From the NCBI GenBank assembly GCA_903901425.1, contig CAIURC010000107.1, positions 24,378 to 88,377 of the forward strand: a DNA stretch of 64,000 nt, in the 5' to 3' direction. This DNA comes from an uncultured Spartobacteria bacterium (lineage in GTDB: Bacteria > Verrucomicrobiota > Verrucomicrobiia > Chthoniobacterales > Chthoniobacteraceae). Position 1 is the stretch's first letter, and every line of letters begins with the position of its first letter. This document shows positions 43,853-54,022 of this stretch, piece after piece. The position numbers were made by a program, and so were the translations under genes. The notes under the pieces are model-generated. The model was given only the letters and a program-made list of their open reading frames with translations. It did no database searches and was not told the DNA's origin.

Positions 43853-45472
43853 GTGTCTGACACGACGCTCATAGAGGAACTGCTGCGGGAACAACAGACC
43901 CTGTCTGCCGTGGAGCGGTTCTCGCGTTTCCATGACCGTCTGGATTCCCGGGCAAAACTCTATTCCCATCTCCTCCCTGCTGAACCGCCCTCCCCGGATC
44001 AACAGTATGCTTTTTCCGTAGAACTCGACCTCTGTACGGGTTGCAAGGCATGCGTCACCGCCTGCCATTCCCTCAACGGTCTGGATTCTACCGAGGCATG
44101 GCGCGACACCGGCCTTCTCACTGTCTCCACGCCGGGGGAACCGTTCCAGCAAACAGTCACATCTGCCTGCCATCATTGCCTTGATCCTGCCTGCCTCAAC
44201 GGCTGCCCGGTTCAAGCGTACGAAAAACATCCCGTCACCGGTGCCGTGCAGCATCTCGACGACCAGTGCATCGGCTGCCAGTACTGCGTGCTGAAGTGTC
44301 CCTACGATGTCCCAAAATACTCGGAGTCCCGCGGCATCGTGCGCAAATGCGACCTTTGTTCCCAGCGGCTCACGGTTGGAGAGGCCCCCGCCTGTGTCCA
44401 GGCGTGCCCTGCAGGAGCCATCTCCATCACGCTTGTGGATCGAACCCCCACCCTCACCGACCCGACCGCGCAAATGCTCCCAGGCGCGTTTCCCTCCGCC
44501 TACACGCAACCCACCACCCGTTACCTCTCCCAGCGCCCCCTACCGCCCGATGCGCAACCCGCCACCTCGGGGGCGCTTCCACTGGAGCCCCCCCATTTTC
44601 CACTGGTCGGAATGCTGGCACTCACCCAACTCGCCGTCGGCTCGTCCCTGGTCTTCGCTCTTTTATTCCCGCTCCTCCCGCTTTCCGCGGCCAAAGCGCT
44701 CTCCGCAGTCACGGCAACTGCTCTCCAGCTGGGATTAATTTCCAGTGTCTTTCACCTCGGAAAACCATGGGGCGCATGGCGGTTTTTTCTCGGTTTACGC
44801 ACTTCATGGATGAGCCGCGAGATTCTCGCGTTCGGGATCTATTCTCTGCTGACACTTCTCACCACCGCATCGCTCTGGATTCCTGCCGATGGCGGGATTC
44901 TTCCATTTCTGGGGGGCCTGCCGACTGGTGCGCTGCATGCCTTGGCTTTTTGCACTGCAGCGTTCGGTCTTCTGAGCGTCGGGACGTCCGCCATGATCTA
45001 CATTGACACGCGCCGCCCCGCGTGGCCCGTTGCGCTCACTTTTATCCGCTTTCTGGGCTCTGTTCTGATCCTCGGCCCGCTGGCTGTCGCAACGCTTCTC
45101 TCATTGTTGCCGGCACCCGGAGAACCCGGCTTTCGGATCTGGATCCATACCGTCTCGCTCTTCGCTGCAGCGCTTCAAGCCGTCGTTTGTTGGGTGGAGA
45201 ACAGGGAGCACACGCGGGCATTCCACACCCCCTCCTCAGCACGGCACTCGACTGCACTCCTCGTGAAAAAGTTTCATCCGGGTGCAATGAAAGTTCGCAC
45301 TTTCACGGCTTTTGCTTGCGCGTTTCTGACCCTGACTGCGCCTGCCCTGCCGATATCCCTTCTGCCCCTCCTTCTCTTCCCCGCTTTTCTCCTGACCCTC
45401 TGCCATCAGCTGTTCGAACGGATGCTCTTTTTCACCACCGCCCATCGGCCCCGCATGCCAGGAATCCCATGA
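43853..45472 (+). CDS. Fused DmsB-like Fe-S / DmsC-like membrane protein
   Basis: The protein has 539 residues, starting at GTG 43853. Residues about 50-200 hold four [4Fe-4S] cysteine groups: [39 protein letters not shown] and a fourth beginning KCDLCSQRL. Residues about 245-530 form roughly eight membrane helices of the DmsC anchor type (for example [20 protein letters not shown]). DMSO reductase normally has these as separate subunits. The start of the next gene, a nitrate reductase, overlaps its stop (ATGA). It probably carries electrons from membrane quinol to the nitrate reductase. No signal peptide is seen, so the Fe-S part should face the cytoplasm. Confidence 0.9.
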   Translation: MSDTTLIEELLREQQTLSAVERFSRFHDRLDSRAKLYSHLLPAEPPSPDQQYAFSVELDLCTGCKACVTACHSLNGLDSTEAWRDTGLLTVSTPGEPFQQTVTSACHHCLDPACLNGCPVQAYEKHPVTGAVQHLDDQCIGCQYCVLKCPYDVPKYSESRGIVRKCDLCSQRLTVGEAPACVQACPAGAISITLVDRTPTLTDPTAQMLPGAFPSAYTQPTTRYLSQRPLPPDAQPATSGALPLEPPHFPLVGMLALTQLAVGSSLVFALLFPLLPLSAAKALSAVTATALQLGLISSVFHLGKPWGAWRFFLGLRTSWMSREILAFGIYSLLTLLTTASLWIPADGGILPFLGGLPTGALHALAFCTAAFGLLSVGTSAMIYIDTRRPAWPVALTFIRFLGSVLILGPLAVATLLSLLPAPGEPGFRIWIHTVSLFAAALQAVVCWVENREHTRAFHTPSSARHSTALLVKKFHPGAMKVRTFTAFACAFLTLTAPALPISLLPLLLFPAFLLTLCHQLFERMLFFTTAHRPRMPGIP

Positions 45473-47670
45473 ACATCCCAACGCCCGCCTCGCTCCTGCA
45501 CCGTCGAAAAGGCCGGCTCACCGAAGAACTGGTCCTGCATCCCGGCCGTTTCGGCCTCGGACAGGTTCCCGCACGGCTCAATCCCGATTCCACGACCACC
45601 ATGGTCTGTGGATTCTGCTCCACGGGCTGCGGACTCCAGATCCATCTGCGGAACGGTTCCGCCATCAATCTCTCACCCGATCCTTTGTATCCCGTCAATC
45701 TCGGGATGGCCTGTCCAAAAGGGTGGGAGGCGCTCGCTCCGCTCGATGCCCCCGACCGCGCCACAGTCCCGATGCTGAGGGACAGAAACACAGGCGTGCG
45801 CACCCCCGTTTCCTGGGAGGCTGCGGCACAGCATTTCTGCACTGAGTTCCGGCGAACCCAAATGACTCACGGTCCGGAGTCGGCCGCTTTTCTGAGTACG
45901 GGTCAAATTGTGACGGAGGAGATGGCGCTGCTCGGGGCGCTTTTCAAATTTGGGATGGGGTTTGTCCACTGTGACAGCAACACCCGCCAGTGCATGGCAA
46001 CGTCCGCCACTGCCTACAAGGAGTCCTTCGGTTTCGATGCGCCTCCGTTCACATATGCAGACTTCGAGGAGTCAGACGTCCTGATATTTGTAGGTGCGAA
46101 CCCCTGCATTGCGCATCCCATCATGTGGCAGCGGGTTCTGAGGAACCCCCGGAATCCGGAGATTGTGGTGGTCGACCCGCGAGCCACGGAAACCGCGATG
46201 GCTGCGGGCCAACACTTCGCGATTCTTCCGCGCTCTGATCTGCTTTTTTTCTACGGGATCGCGCACCTCCTTTTCTCGAACCAGTGGATTGATGCCGGGT
46301 TTCTCTCCCGTCACACGGAGGAGGCCGAGGCGTTTCGCGCCTTTGTTGCCGATTACACACCGGACCGTGTGGCGGCTGGCACTGGAATTCCCGTGGAACG
46401 TCTCGAGCGGCTTGCGCGGCTGATCGGTTCAGGAAAACGGGTTTCCTTCTGGTGGACCATGGGCGTCAATCAGGGTCACGAATCCACGCGGACCGCACAG
46501 GCCCTGATCAATCTTGCTCTGATGACCGGCAATATCGGCAAGCCTGGCACGGGTGCCAACTCCATCACCGGGCAGTGTAATGCCATGGGCTCAAGGCTGT
46601 TTGGAAATGTGACCTCACTCTTGGGGGGGCACGATTTCCGCTCCGCATCGGACCGCGCAAAGGTCGCGGACATCCTGAACATGGATCCCGAGCGCATCCC
46701 AGTGCAGAGCAGCCGCGCGTACGATCAGATTCTCGACGACATTGAAGCGGGAAAAATCCGTGCCCTCTGGGTGGTTGCCACCAACTCAGTCCATTCTTGG
46801 ATCAACCACGGCCGCTTGCGCAAGACACTTGGCAAACTGGACTTTCTGGTGGTTCAGGATCTCTATCATTCCACAGAAACAGCCGGGATCGCGGATCTGC
46901 TTCTGCCGGCAGCCGGCTGGGGAGAAAAAGAGGGGACCTTCATCAACTCGGAACGCCGGATCGGCGTGGTCAGGAAGGTCCGGCACGCACCAGGCCAGGC
47001 TCTCGCTGATTTCCAGATCTTCCGGCTGCTCGCAGAAACCTGGGGCTGCGGGGCCCTTTTCAAAAAATGGTCCACCCCCGAAGCGGTCTTTCAGATCCTC
47101 AAAAAGCTGTCCCAAGGGCAACCCTGCGATTTCAGCGGAATCCGGGACTTTCAGCACTTGGACGCGGAAGGGGGAATCCAATGGCCCTACCCGGAGAACT
47201 CGCCTTTGCCACCCGCGCGGGAACGCAGACTGTTTGAAGAGGGCCGTTTCTTTCTGCCGGGCGGCCGCGCACGGTTCTATTTCGAGGCGCCCCGCCCCAA
47301 TCCAGAACCCACAGACTCTGAGTACCCGTTTGTCCTGCTGACTGGCCGGGGATCCTCCGCTCAGTGGCACACCCTCACACGCACCTCAAAATCTGCCTGC
47401 CTTCAGAACCTTGCCCCCAAGGAACTCTGGGTGGAAATCCACCCCTCCGATGCGCGCCGTCTTGGGATTGAGGCACATTCCCAAGTCTGTGTCCGTTCCC
47501 GGCGCGGGTCGCTGCGCGCGGGTGCGCTTCTGACAACCACCGTTCAACCGGGGCAGATCTTTCTGCCGATGCACTTCCCCGAGGTCAACCAACTCACCTT
47601 TCCTGCGTTTGACCCGTACTCGCGTCAGCCCTCGTACAAATCTTGTGCTGTCGCAATCACGGCTGCCTGA
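45469..47670 (+). CDS. narB: Molybdopterin nitrate reductase catalytic subunit (NarB/NasA type)
   Basis: The protein has 733 residues. The N-terminal [4Fe-4S] cluster is Cys47, Cys50, Cys54 and Cys82 ([11 protein letters not shown] then GMACPKGW). Molybdopterin-binding sections follow ([55 protein letters not shown]), with a C-terminal MopB domain. There is no twin-arginine signal, so it is cytoplasmic and assimilatory. It lacks the C-terminal [2Fe-2S] extension of some NasA proteins. The ATG at 45469 overlaps the stop of the Fe-S/membrane gene, implying tight coupling. A convergent response regulator gene begins 41 bases after its stop. Confidence 0.93.
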   Translation: MNIPTPASLLHRRKGRLTEELVLHPGRFGLGQVPARLNPDSTTTMVCGFCSTGCGLQIHLRNGSAINLSPDPLYPVNLGMACPKGWEALAPLDAPDRATVPMLRDRNTGVRTPVSWEAAAQHFCTEFRRTQMTHGPESAAFLSTGQIVTEEMALLGALFKFGMGFVHCDSNTRQCMATSATAYKESFGFDAPPFTYADFEESDVLIFVGANPCIAHPIMWQRVLRNPRNPEIVVVDPRATETAMAAGQHFAILPRSDLLFFYGIAHLLFSNQWIDAGFLSRHTEEAEAFRAFVADYTPDRVAAGTGIPVERLERLARLIGSGKRVSFWWTMGVNQGHESTRTAQALINLALMTGNIGKPGTGANSITGQCNAMGSRLFGNVTSLLGGHDFRSASDRAKVADILNMDPERIPVQSSRAYDQILDDIEAGKIRALWVVATNSVHSWINHGRLRKTLGKLDFLVVQDLYHSTETAGIADLLLPAAGWGEKEGTFINSERRIGVVRKVRHAPGQALADFQIFRLLAETWGCGALFKKWSTPEAVFQILKKLSQGQPCDFSGIRDFQHLDAEGGIQWPYPENSPLPPARERRLFEEGRFFLPGGRARFYFEAPRPNPEPTDSEYPFVLLTGRGSSAQWHTLTRTSKSACLQNLAPKELWVEIHPSDARRLGIEAHSQVCVRSRRGSLRAGALLTTTVQPGQIFLPMHFPEVNQLTFPAFDPYSRQPSYKSCAVAITAA

Positions 47671-47711
47671 AGGTCAGATCCCTCCCCCCCCTTTTCCCTC
47701 CCGCCCCCCGT

Positions 47712-48407
47712 TTACCGGGGATACCGGAAGCCTGCACCACGCACGGTTTCGAGAATCTGAGGGCTCGCGGGGTCTTCCCCCAGCTTGCGCCGCAGTTTCA
47801 TCAGATGCTGGTCCAGAGTCCGGGACTCCGGATAATACTCGAGCCCCCAGCATTCGTTGAGCAACTGATCGCGCCCCACCACTTCGCCCCGGTGCCTGTG
47901 GAGAACCCCAAGGATGGCGATTTCCCGCGGCGAAAGGTCCACCGAAGCGGGCCCGCGAACAGCCCGGAGTTCACGCGTGTAAATGGTCCAACCGCCCATC
48001 TCAAACGACGCGGACGTGCCGCTGCTTGGCGCTCCCGTCGGCCCCCTCGTCCCACGCCTCAGCGCCGCAAGGATCCGCGCCAGCAACTCGCTTTTCCCAA
48101 ACGGTTTCCGGATGAAATCGTCCGCCCCGAGTCTCAGCCCCAAGACCACGTCCCACTCCTCGCTCTTCGCGGACAGGAAAAGCACCGGGACCGAGGCATC
48201 CCGGGCCCGGATCCGGCGGCATACTTCGTACCCATCGACCTCGGGCATCATGATGTCGAGACAGAGGAGGTCGGGCGTGTGCCGTTCCCAGAGTTCGAGA
48301 GCCTGCTGGCCGTTCCGAGCCAAAATCGGCTCGTAGCCCTCCGCACGGGCACACGTTTCCAGCGCCTCAAGCGTGACCGGATCATCGTCTGCGAATAGGA
48401 TCTTCAT
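47712..48407 (-). CDS. OmpR/PhoB-family response regulator
   Basis: The protein has 231 residues. The receiver domain has Asp8/Asp9, phospho-acceptor Asp51 in LLCLDIMMPEVDGYEVC, Ser79 and Lys101 in IRKPFGK; a winged-helix DNA-binding domain occupies about 130-231. The start at ATG 48407 overlaps the stop region of the kinase gene by 4 bases. Its longer frame upstream lies in the kinase gene and is not used. No direct target is visible; it is convergent with narB. Confidence 0.94.
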   Translation of the reverse strand: MKILFADDDPVTLEALETCARAEGYEPILARNGQQALELWERHTPDLLCLDIMMPEVDGYEVCRRIRARDASVPVLFLSAKSEEWDVVLGLRLGADDFIRKPFGKSELLARILAALRRGTRGPTGAPSSGTSASFEMGGWTIYTRELRAVRGPASVDLSPREIAILGVLHRHRGEVVGRDQLLNECWGLEYYPESRTLDQHLMKLRRKLGEDPASPQILETVRGAGFRYPR

Positions 48408-49966
48408 CTGGCCGCCTCCGATCCCAGCCCATTTGAGGGCAACAGTCCATAGGAAGCTGGGGCCGGCAGTTCCACCACAAACCGTGCTCCCGCCTGAGCG
48501 GTTTCCAAGCAAAGGCTTCCGCCCATTTCCACCGCAAGATCCCGCGCGATGGCCAACCCCAATCCGGTGCCGCTCACCCCCTCGTCCACGCGGTCGCTCA
48601 ACCGTTCAAAAGGCTGGAAAATGCGTTCCGCCGCCTCTTCAGGAATTCCGGGTCCATTGTCCGCCACAACGATCCTGAGGATGCCCACAGACCACCGGCT
48701 CTCGATCCGAAGCACGCTTTCAGGAGCGTATTTCTCGACGTTAGAAAAGAGGTTGGCCAGCACTTGGGCCAGCGCATCGGCGTCCAACAGACAGGCACAT
48801 CCCGCAGCGAGGTCGGTTTCCCACCGGATTTCGCGCCGTTGAAATGCGGTGGCAAAGTTCTCGATTGTTGTCCGGATTATCGTGTCCGGAACACCGGTGG
48901 TTTTTCCTGTGGATGCAGGTTTCCGGTCCCGGCAAGAGAAGGTGAGTACGTTTTGGATCAGGCGCGCGAGCCGTCCAGCCTCATCCCGCGCGAGGCCCAA
49001 AGAGCGGAGTGTTGCAGGAGACTCGTCCTCGGCGGCTTCCGCAGCGAGATCAAGGTGGAGCAGGATGTTGGTGAGCGGAGTCCGGAGTTCGTGCGACACG
49101 CGATTCACGAAACTGACCCGTTTCGCAGCCTCGGCAGCCACCCGTCTTTGATTTCCATAAAGGCCCAGTCCCGCAAATGCCGTCAGAACGGCAATTCCCA
49201 TGGAACCGGCCAGAATCGCGGGCTCGTAGCGGATCCTCTTGTTGCGCGGATCCCAGGAGAGGATGTCCCAGACGCCGAGATGGACCGAAACGGTCAACTG
49301 CAAATCGGCCGGCGCCGATGGGGGCATCCCATTCGTCACCACAATCCCACCCCGCCGACTCCGCAACTGGTCTGCACCGGTTCCCCTGAGAATTGGCGAG
49401 AATCCCGACCACTGCCCCCTCAAATGCATCAGAATGGCACGCTCAAGTTCCTCTGCATCCAGCGTGAACACCACCAGCTTTCCCGCCTGACCGCGCACCG
49501 CAAAAAGAAGAGGCTTTCCAGGGTGATCCACCCAACCACCGCCGGTTTCGGGGATCCAATCGGGATCCAACTGGAAGTGCCTCCGCACAGGAGCTGGCGA
49601 GGTGTTCAGCACTGGAACCGGCCCGGATTCCGGCCCTATGATAACATGCAGATCTTCAGGGAGGAGTGCCTGTTTGCTCAACGCCGTGTGCAGGACGGAA
49701 ACCACTCGGACTCCCTTCAACTTTTCGGCGGACCGCCGCAGGCCTCGGGAATCGGAGGCACTGGCTGCGACACGTCGGAGGTGGCCCTCGTACAAATCCT
49801 CCAAGCGGTCCAACTCGGCTCGAAGGGCAGCCGCTACTTCATGCAAAGGTGCAGACGGACGTGCCTCCCGCTCCACGGATTCCCGCCTGGCAAGAAGGAC
49901 GCCTCCGATGCAAACACAGGAGGCAAGCACCAACAAGAGGCTGAGAGTCACCCTGGGCCCAACCAT
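48404..49966 (-). CDS. Sensor histidine kinase
   Basis: The protein has 520 residues. Membrane segments at about 5-26 (LSLLLVLASCVCIGGVLLA) and about 255-275 (ILAGSMGIAVLTAFAGLGLY) enclose an extracytoplasmic sensor of about 230 residues with no recognised fold. The phospho-acceptor is His292 in VSHELRTPLTNILLHL; ATP-binding boxes are NLFSNVEKYAPESVL, DNGPGIPEEA and GTGLGLAIARDLAVEMG. It is transcribed with the regulator downstream (overlap of 4 bases). The pair resembles the two-component set at 10226-12937 in layout, though the sensor regions differ. Confidence 0.93.
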   Translation of the reverse strand: MVGPRVTLSLLLVLASCVCIGGVLLARRESVEREARPSAPLHEVAAALRAELDRLEDLYEGHLRRVAASASDSRGLRRSAEKLKGVRVVSVLHTALSKQALLPEDLHVIIGPESGPVPVLNTSPAPVRRHFQLDPDWIPETGGGWVDHPGKPLLFAVRGQAGKLVVFTLDAEELERAILMHLRGQWSGFSPILRGTGADQLRSRRGGIVVTNGMPPSAPADLQLTVSVHLGVWDILSWDPRNKRIRYEPAILAGSMGIAVLTAFAGLGLYGNQRRVAAEAAKRVSFVNRVSHELRTPLTNILLHLDLAAEAAEDESPATLRSLGLARDEAGRLARLIQNVLTFSCRDRKPASTGKTTGVPDTIIRTTIENFATAFQRREIRWETDLAAGCACLLDADALAQVLANLFSNVEKYAPESVLRIESRWSVGILRIVVADNGPGIPEEAAERIFQPFERLSDRVDEGVSGTGLGLAIARDLAVEMGGSLCLETAQAGARFVVELPAPASYGLLPSNGLGSEAAR

Positions 49967-50050
49967 ACGGGTTCAGGCCGCGTGCCTTAACAGGCGCCCG
50001 ACAGGGTTCGAGGTGCCGCCCCAATTCCCATATGCGTTGCTGGACATCGC

Positions 50051-51961
50051 TCACTGATTCTCGCGTGTTGCCCGGACAAAAACCAGCGACGTTTTTCTTT
50101 GCGCCGCTGAGTGTCCAAGCCCCGTTTGGTCTGGCAGATTAAAGGTCCCCACCAAAGTCGGGGCACCCACTTGAATGAGTTGCTCCCCCACCAGCCTCCG
50201 AATCTGCTGCACGCCAACGGACGGCAACCCCTTTCCGAGCGGGAAAACGCCTCTGGGCTCGCGCAGGCTCAAACTCAGAGTCATGCCTAAGCTCTCTGGG
50301 ACCTCTGCTTTTCGGGTCAGTGTTTCTACATCCAACAAAAAACCCAATTCTGGCATCTCATGAGCATTCTGAACCTCATTGATCTCCACGGACCCGTCCC
50401 GACTCGCCTGTGCCAGAACCGCTGGATCCACAATGACCGGCTCGCGCACCACGGCTCTTTGCCCATTCGCGGCTCTGACACTGGTTGCTTTTTCAAAAAC
50501 CGCTTTTTTTAGAGCCACGCACTCCTCCACCTCCCGCCAGATCGAGCCACAGGTTCCGCGGGCACTCAGCACCCTCCGGGCCTCGCTCGGTTCCATGGAA
50601 TAAATCATGAAATCTAGGCGCACCGATCCCGGATCCACCGCAGGAGTTTCCTCCAGAAGTTGCTCAATCAACTCGAGATTTTCCGCGGTATTTCTAACCA
50701 CCAGCAATTCCTTTTCCGGCGCGTAACTCGCGGTACAGCCCGGCTCAAATCCCACCCCCAAAGACATCAAAACCTGCCGGATATCCCCCTGATCAACGCC
50801 CAAACGCTTTGCCCACTTTGTAATGGTCGGCCTCTGCACGGAATATGCCTTGGCCAAGAAAACGCCGGGGCTGTGGCGGAAAATCTTAATCCCATCCGCT
50901 TCCACCGCGTAGGAGGCATTCGCCAGGTTGGTCACATACCTCAAGGCTGCACCGAGCGGCACGTTCGCCAAATTCAAGGTGATGGGCAGATCACTATCCA
51001 CCCCGCCACTCGCTTCAACGGACACTTCAATCTTCAAACCGCTGACTTTTCCGAGATGCTCGATCGCCTGCTTGAGTGACACATCTTTGAATTGAAGCGA
51101 TGGCAAAACCTGTTTTTGGAGCTTCTCCTCCACCATTCCGCGGTCCACTCCAGCAGAACCCGCCTGCGAATTGTCAGCCGCCACTTCACTCCTGCCGAGT
51201 GCCGTTTCTAATCGTTGCCTCCCACCAGATTCAGCACCGACAAACTCCGATCGAAGGATGGCAAAAATCATTTCCACCCTCCGACCGGAACCCGCTGTCA
51301 AATGCCCATCCAAAAGCGCGGGCTGCGACACCTTGAGACGCATTTGGTTCTCGAGTGAGTCCGGCGTCTCCAAACGGTAATCCAGATCCACCTTGTGCGG
51401 ACTCCCATCGGGTCGAGCCTCCTTTTCCGAGAACTGGCTGCGATTCATCGTCAAGTACACCTCAACGCTCGATCCATCCGAGCTCTCCTCAGGCGACCAG
51501 CCCACCACCACTCCCAGTTTTTTTGCCTCCGCAAACTCGGCTCTCCATTTCCCATCTTTTTTTTCCATCTTGCCAGGCACACTGACCATCTCAACCGACT
51601 CCATCCTCCCCCTCGTTCCTGCCCTCAGCGTCTGCGCAAGCACCCGCTCAAGTCCCGCCTTTCCTCTGAGCTCCAACTGACGTACCGCCTCATAAATCAC
51701 CTCGCTGGTCTTTCCCTCGCGCATCAGGACCGCCGCATCCTCTGAGTCAACGCCGTACACCTCAAACACCGCGTAGGGGGATAACAACTCAGCCATCGAT
51801 CCGCTTTGTTGCTGCGCTTCAGACGAACCGCCGGAAGCCACAGTCGCATCAGATGGAGCAGCCCTCAGAAAAGGGTCCCCCGTTTTTTCCACGGGCTTGG
51901 CCAGACACTTCAGAGAAAGGCACGCAGCCACCAATGTCGCGGGTAAATATAAGGATTTCAT
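50051..51961 (-). CDS. Secretin-like secreted protein with STN-type domain
   Basis: The protein has 636 residues from the ATG at 51961, followed by a signal peptide (MKSLYLPATLVAACLSLKC). Residues about 290-380 resemble the secretin/TonB N-terminal (STN) fold: SLQFKDVSLKQAIEHLGKVS and ITLNLANVPLGAALRYV. The following NAAEN-type segment (YAPEKELLVVRNTAENLELI) is like an N-domain of secretins, and the C terminus (SLGMTLSLSLREPRGV) has secretin-like strands. The first part is a unique region. There are no type II secretion genes nearby, so its role is unclear. An upstream ATG at 52000 adds a stretch without signal character. Confidence 0.78.
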   Translation of the reverse strand: MKSLYLPATLVAACLSLKCLAKPVEKTGDPFLRAAPSDATVASGGSSEAQQQSGSMAELLSPYAVFEVYGVDSEDAAVLMREGKTSEVIYEAVRQLELRGKAGLERVLAQTLRAGTRGRMESVEMVSVPGKMEKKDGKWRAEFAEAKKLGVVVGWSPEESSDGSSVEVYLTMNRSQFSEKEARPDGSPHKVDLDYRLETPDSLENQMRLKVSQPALLDGHLTAGSGRRVEMIFAILRSEFVGAESGGRQRLETALGRSEVAADNSQAGSAGVDRGMVEEKLQKQVLPSLQFKDVSLKQAIEHLGKVSGLKIEVSVEASGGVDSDLPITLNLANVPLGAALRYVTNLANASYAVEADGIKIFRHSPGVFLAKAYSVQRPTITKWAKRLGVDQGDIRQVLMSLGVGFEPGCTASYAPEKELLVVRNTAENLELIEQLLEETPAVDPGSVRLDFMIYSMEPSEARRVLSARGTCGSIWREVEECVALKKAVFEKATSVRAANGQRAVVREPVIVDPAVLAQASRDGSVEINEVQNAHEMPELGFLLDVETLTRKAEVPESLGMTLSLSLREPRGVFPLGKGLPSVGVQQIRRLVGEQLIQVGAPTLVGTFNLPDQTGLGHSAAQRKTSLVFVRATRENQ

Positions 51962-52036
51962 GGCTGACAATCTGACCCAAATCTTCTCCCCGAGGGTCAT
52001 CGCCCGGTCTTTTCCCGGTAAATTTACGGTAAAACC

Positions 52037-52978
52037 CTACTCCCAAGGAAACAGCAACCGGTGCAGTTCTCCAAACACCCGGCGGCTCACCCAACTCGCC
52101 GGAGGCAGACTCAGCAGGCCCCCAGCCCAGCCATGCACCATCCACGGACAAGTCCCCACCGCCCGCCCAAAATACTCCCGCGCCTTCCCAAAGTCCCCGG
52201 CTCGGGCCGCCCCAAACCCCACCGCCACCCACGCCCGCGCATACCGCTCGCAACTCGCAAACCCCGTCCGTGCGGAAAGCGCCGGCCAGCGGCCCCGCAA
52301 CTCCTCCAGCGCAGCCACCAGATCCCCGTACATTTTCTCCCGATCTGCCAAAAGCGACACGCTCCCAGGGTGCCGGCGCCATGCCCCCAGCACCTCCCCC
52401 TGCCGCACCACCCGCGACACCTCCGCGATCTCAATCCATTTCAAATAGTCGCTCAGCGGCCCAGGGCCCCAGAACCCGCCCGTTTCCTCAAAAAACCGGC
52501 GCCGGAAACTCGCGGCAATGGCTGGTACAAAACAGTACCGACGCAGGAGCTCCACCGCCACGTCCCCCCCCCACGGCCGATAGATCTCCGAAAACAACCC
52601 CAGATCCCGATCTTCAGGATCCACAATCCGCGCATCCCCGTACACCAACCCCACCGCCGGATCTCGGCGGAACACAGCCGCCTGAAGCTCCAACCGCCGC
52701 GGTTCAATCCAGTCGTCCGAATCCACAAAACACACCGCTTCTCCCGTGGTCTCGCGGATCCCGCGCATCCGGGCCTCGACTACTCCCCGGTTCTCCTGCC
52801 GGATCACCCGGACCCGCGGCGCGTATTCCTCAAGAATATCTGCTGTCCGGTCCGTGGACCCGTCGTCCACGGCGACCACCTCAAAATCCTGAAAGGTCTG
52901 CCCCAAGATCGACTCCACCTGTCGCCGGACGTACCGGGCGTGGTTGTAGGAGGCAATAACAACACTAAAAAACGGCAT
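52037..52978 (-). CDS. Family 2 glycosyltransferase
   Basis: The protein has 313 residues. The GT-A fold starts with FFSVVIASYNHARYVRRQV, followed by VVAVDDGSTDRTADILEEYA and the metal-binding FVDSDDWIEP. The start at ATG 52978 has a strong ribosome site (GGGGGGAT) seven bases upstream. It overlaps the end of the upstream glycosyltransferase by 14 bases. The acceptor and sugar donor are unknown; a cell-surface polysaccharide is likely. Confidence 0.9.
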   Translation of the reverse strand: MPFFSVVIASYNHARYVRRQVESILGQTFQDFEVVAVDDGSTDRTADILEEYAPRVRVIRQENRGVVEARMRGIRETTGEAVCFVDSDDWIEPRRLELQAAVFRRDPAVGLVYGDARIVDPEDRDLGLFSEIYRPWGGDVAVELLRRYCFVPAIAASFRRRFFEETGGFWGPGPLSDYLKWIEIAEVSRVVRQGEVLGAWRRHPGSVSLLADREKMYGDLVAALEELRGRWPALSARTGFASCERYARAWVAVGFGAARAGDFGKAREYFGRAVGTCPWMVHGWAGGLLSLPPASWVSRRVFGELHRLLFPWE

Positions 52979-53957
52979 TGAATCCCCCCTCATTTCCGCC
53001 AGCAGTTGCAAGACGGTTTTTGATCTCCAAAAGCCACTTCAGCCAGGCCCGCAACCATGACCTCGGCATCCATGCACTCAAACCCGCCACCAGCAGCTTG
53101 GGCGCCCATGGATACCGCAGCGCAGCCTCCAACAGGTCCCGGCGGAATCCTGCACCTCCTCGGAAATACAGGGCATCGATTCCCCGCGAAAACTGGATCT
53201 CAGCCCGCTTGCGCCGGATCAGTCCAGAATCCCGGACCAGCCCCAAACGCTCCATCTTTTCCAAAACTCGGAGACTTTGGGCATCCCACCGGTATTCACT
53301 CTGCCCCCGCGTCGCCGAGTGCTCCACCAACCGCAACACCGTCGCGTTCCCCGGACTCCTCAGGATCGGACGCCGCGCCGCCAAGCGCAGCCAGAACTCG
53401 TGGTCCTCACCCACCCGCAAGGCTGGATCCTCGTCAAACCCGCCCAGTTCGCGAAACACCTCCGTCCGGAGCATGACCGTGCAGGTGTTGATGCAATTCT
53501 TGATCAGAAGCGACTCAAACTCCAATTCCGAATCCAGCCGCTTTTCCCAGAGCGCGCCGTGCCGGGCCACCGCCTCATCAGAACCCAAAAACGTGAAATC
53601 GTGATACGCCGCCTCGCAGTCCGGGTTCCGGCCGAAAAAGGCCAGCTGCACCTCCAGCTTTTCCGGGCCCCAAAGGTCGTCCCCGTCCAGAAACGCCAGG
53701 TAACGGCCTTTGGCCTCAGCTGCCGCCCGGTTGCGCACGGCGCCCGGAAGCCCTTTGTGCTCCAATTCCAGCACCCGGATTCTTTCATCCGCCCCAGCCG
53801 CCGCTCGCGCTGCGGCCACGGTGCCGTCAGAGCTGCCGTCGTCGGCCACAATCAGCTCCCACCCCCCAAAAGTCTGGGCACGCACGGAGGCAATCGCCGC
53901 GCCAATGTACGGTTCGCAGCGGTAGGTCGGGCAGATCACTGAAACCACGGTTTCCAT
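52965..53957 (-). CDS. Family 2 glycosyltransferase
   Basis: The protein has 330 residues. Motifs of the GT2 family are VSVICPTYRCEPYIGAAIAS, LIVADDGSSDGTVAAARAA and LAFLDGDDLWGPEKLEVQLA. The C-terminal part has a conserved-looking EDHEFWLRLAA. It is the first of two overlapping glycosyltransferase genes on the minus strand. The products probably act on the same surface glycan. No polymerase or flippase gene is next to them. Confidence 0.9.
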   Translation of the reverse strand: METVVSVICPTYRCEPYIGAAIASVRAQTFGGWELIVADDGSSDGTVAAARAAAGADERIRVLELEHKGLPGAVRNRAAAEAKGRYLAFLDGDDLWGPEKLEVQLAFFGRNPDCEAAYHDFTFLGSDEAVARHGALWEKRLDSELEFESLLIKNCINTCTVMLRTEVFRELGGFDEDPALRVGEDHEFWLRLAARRPILRSPGNATVLRLVEHSATRGQSEYRWDAQSLRVLEKMERLGLVRDSGLIRRKRAEIQFSRGIDALYFRGGAGFRRDLLEAALRYPWAPKLLVAGLSAWMPRSWLRAWLKWLLEIKNRLATAGGNEGGFNAVF

Positions 53958-54022
53958 GTCCTGCCCACGATCCTGACTCTCAACTGCCCCGCCGCCAAGG
54001 CCCGTTTCCAGAGCCAGCCGCC

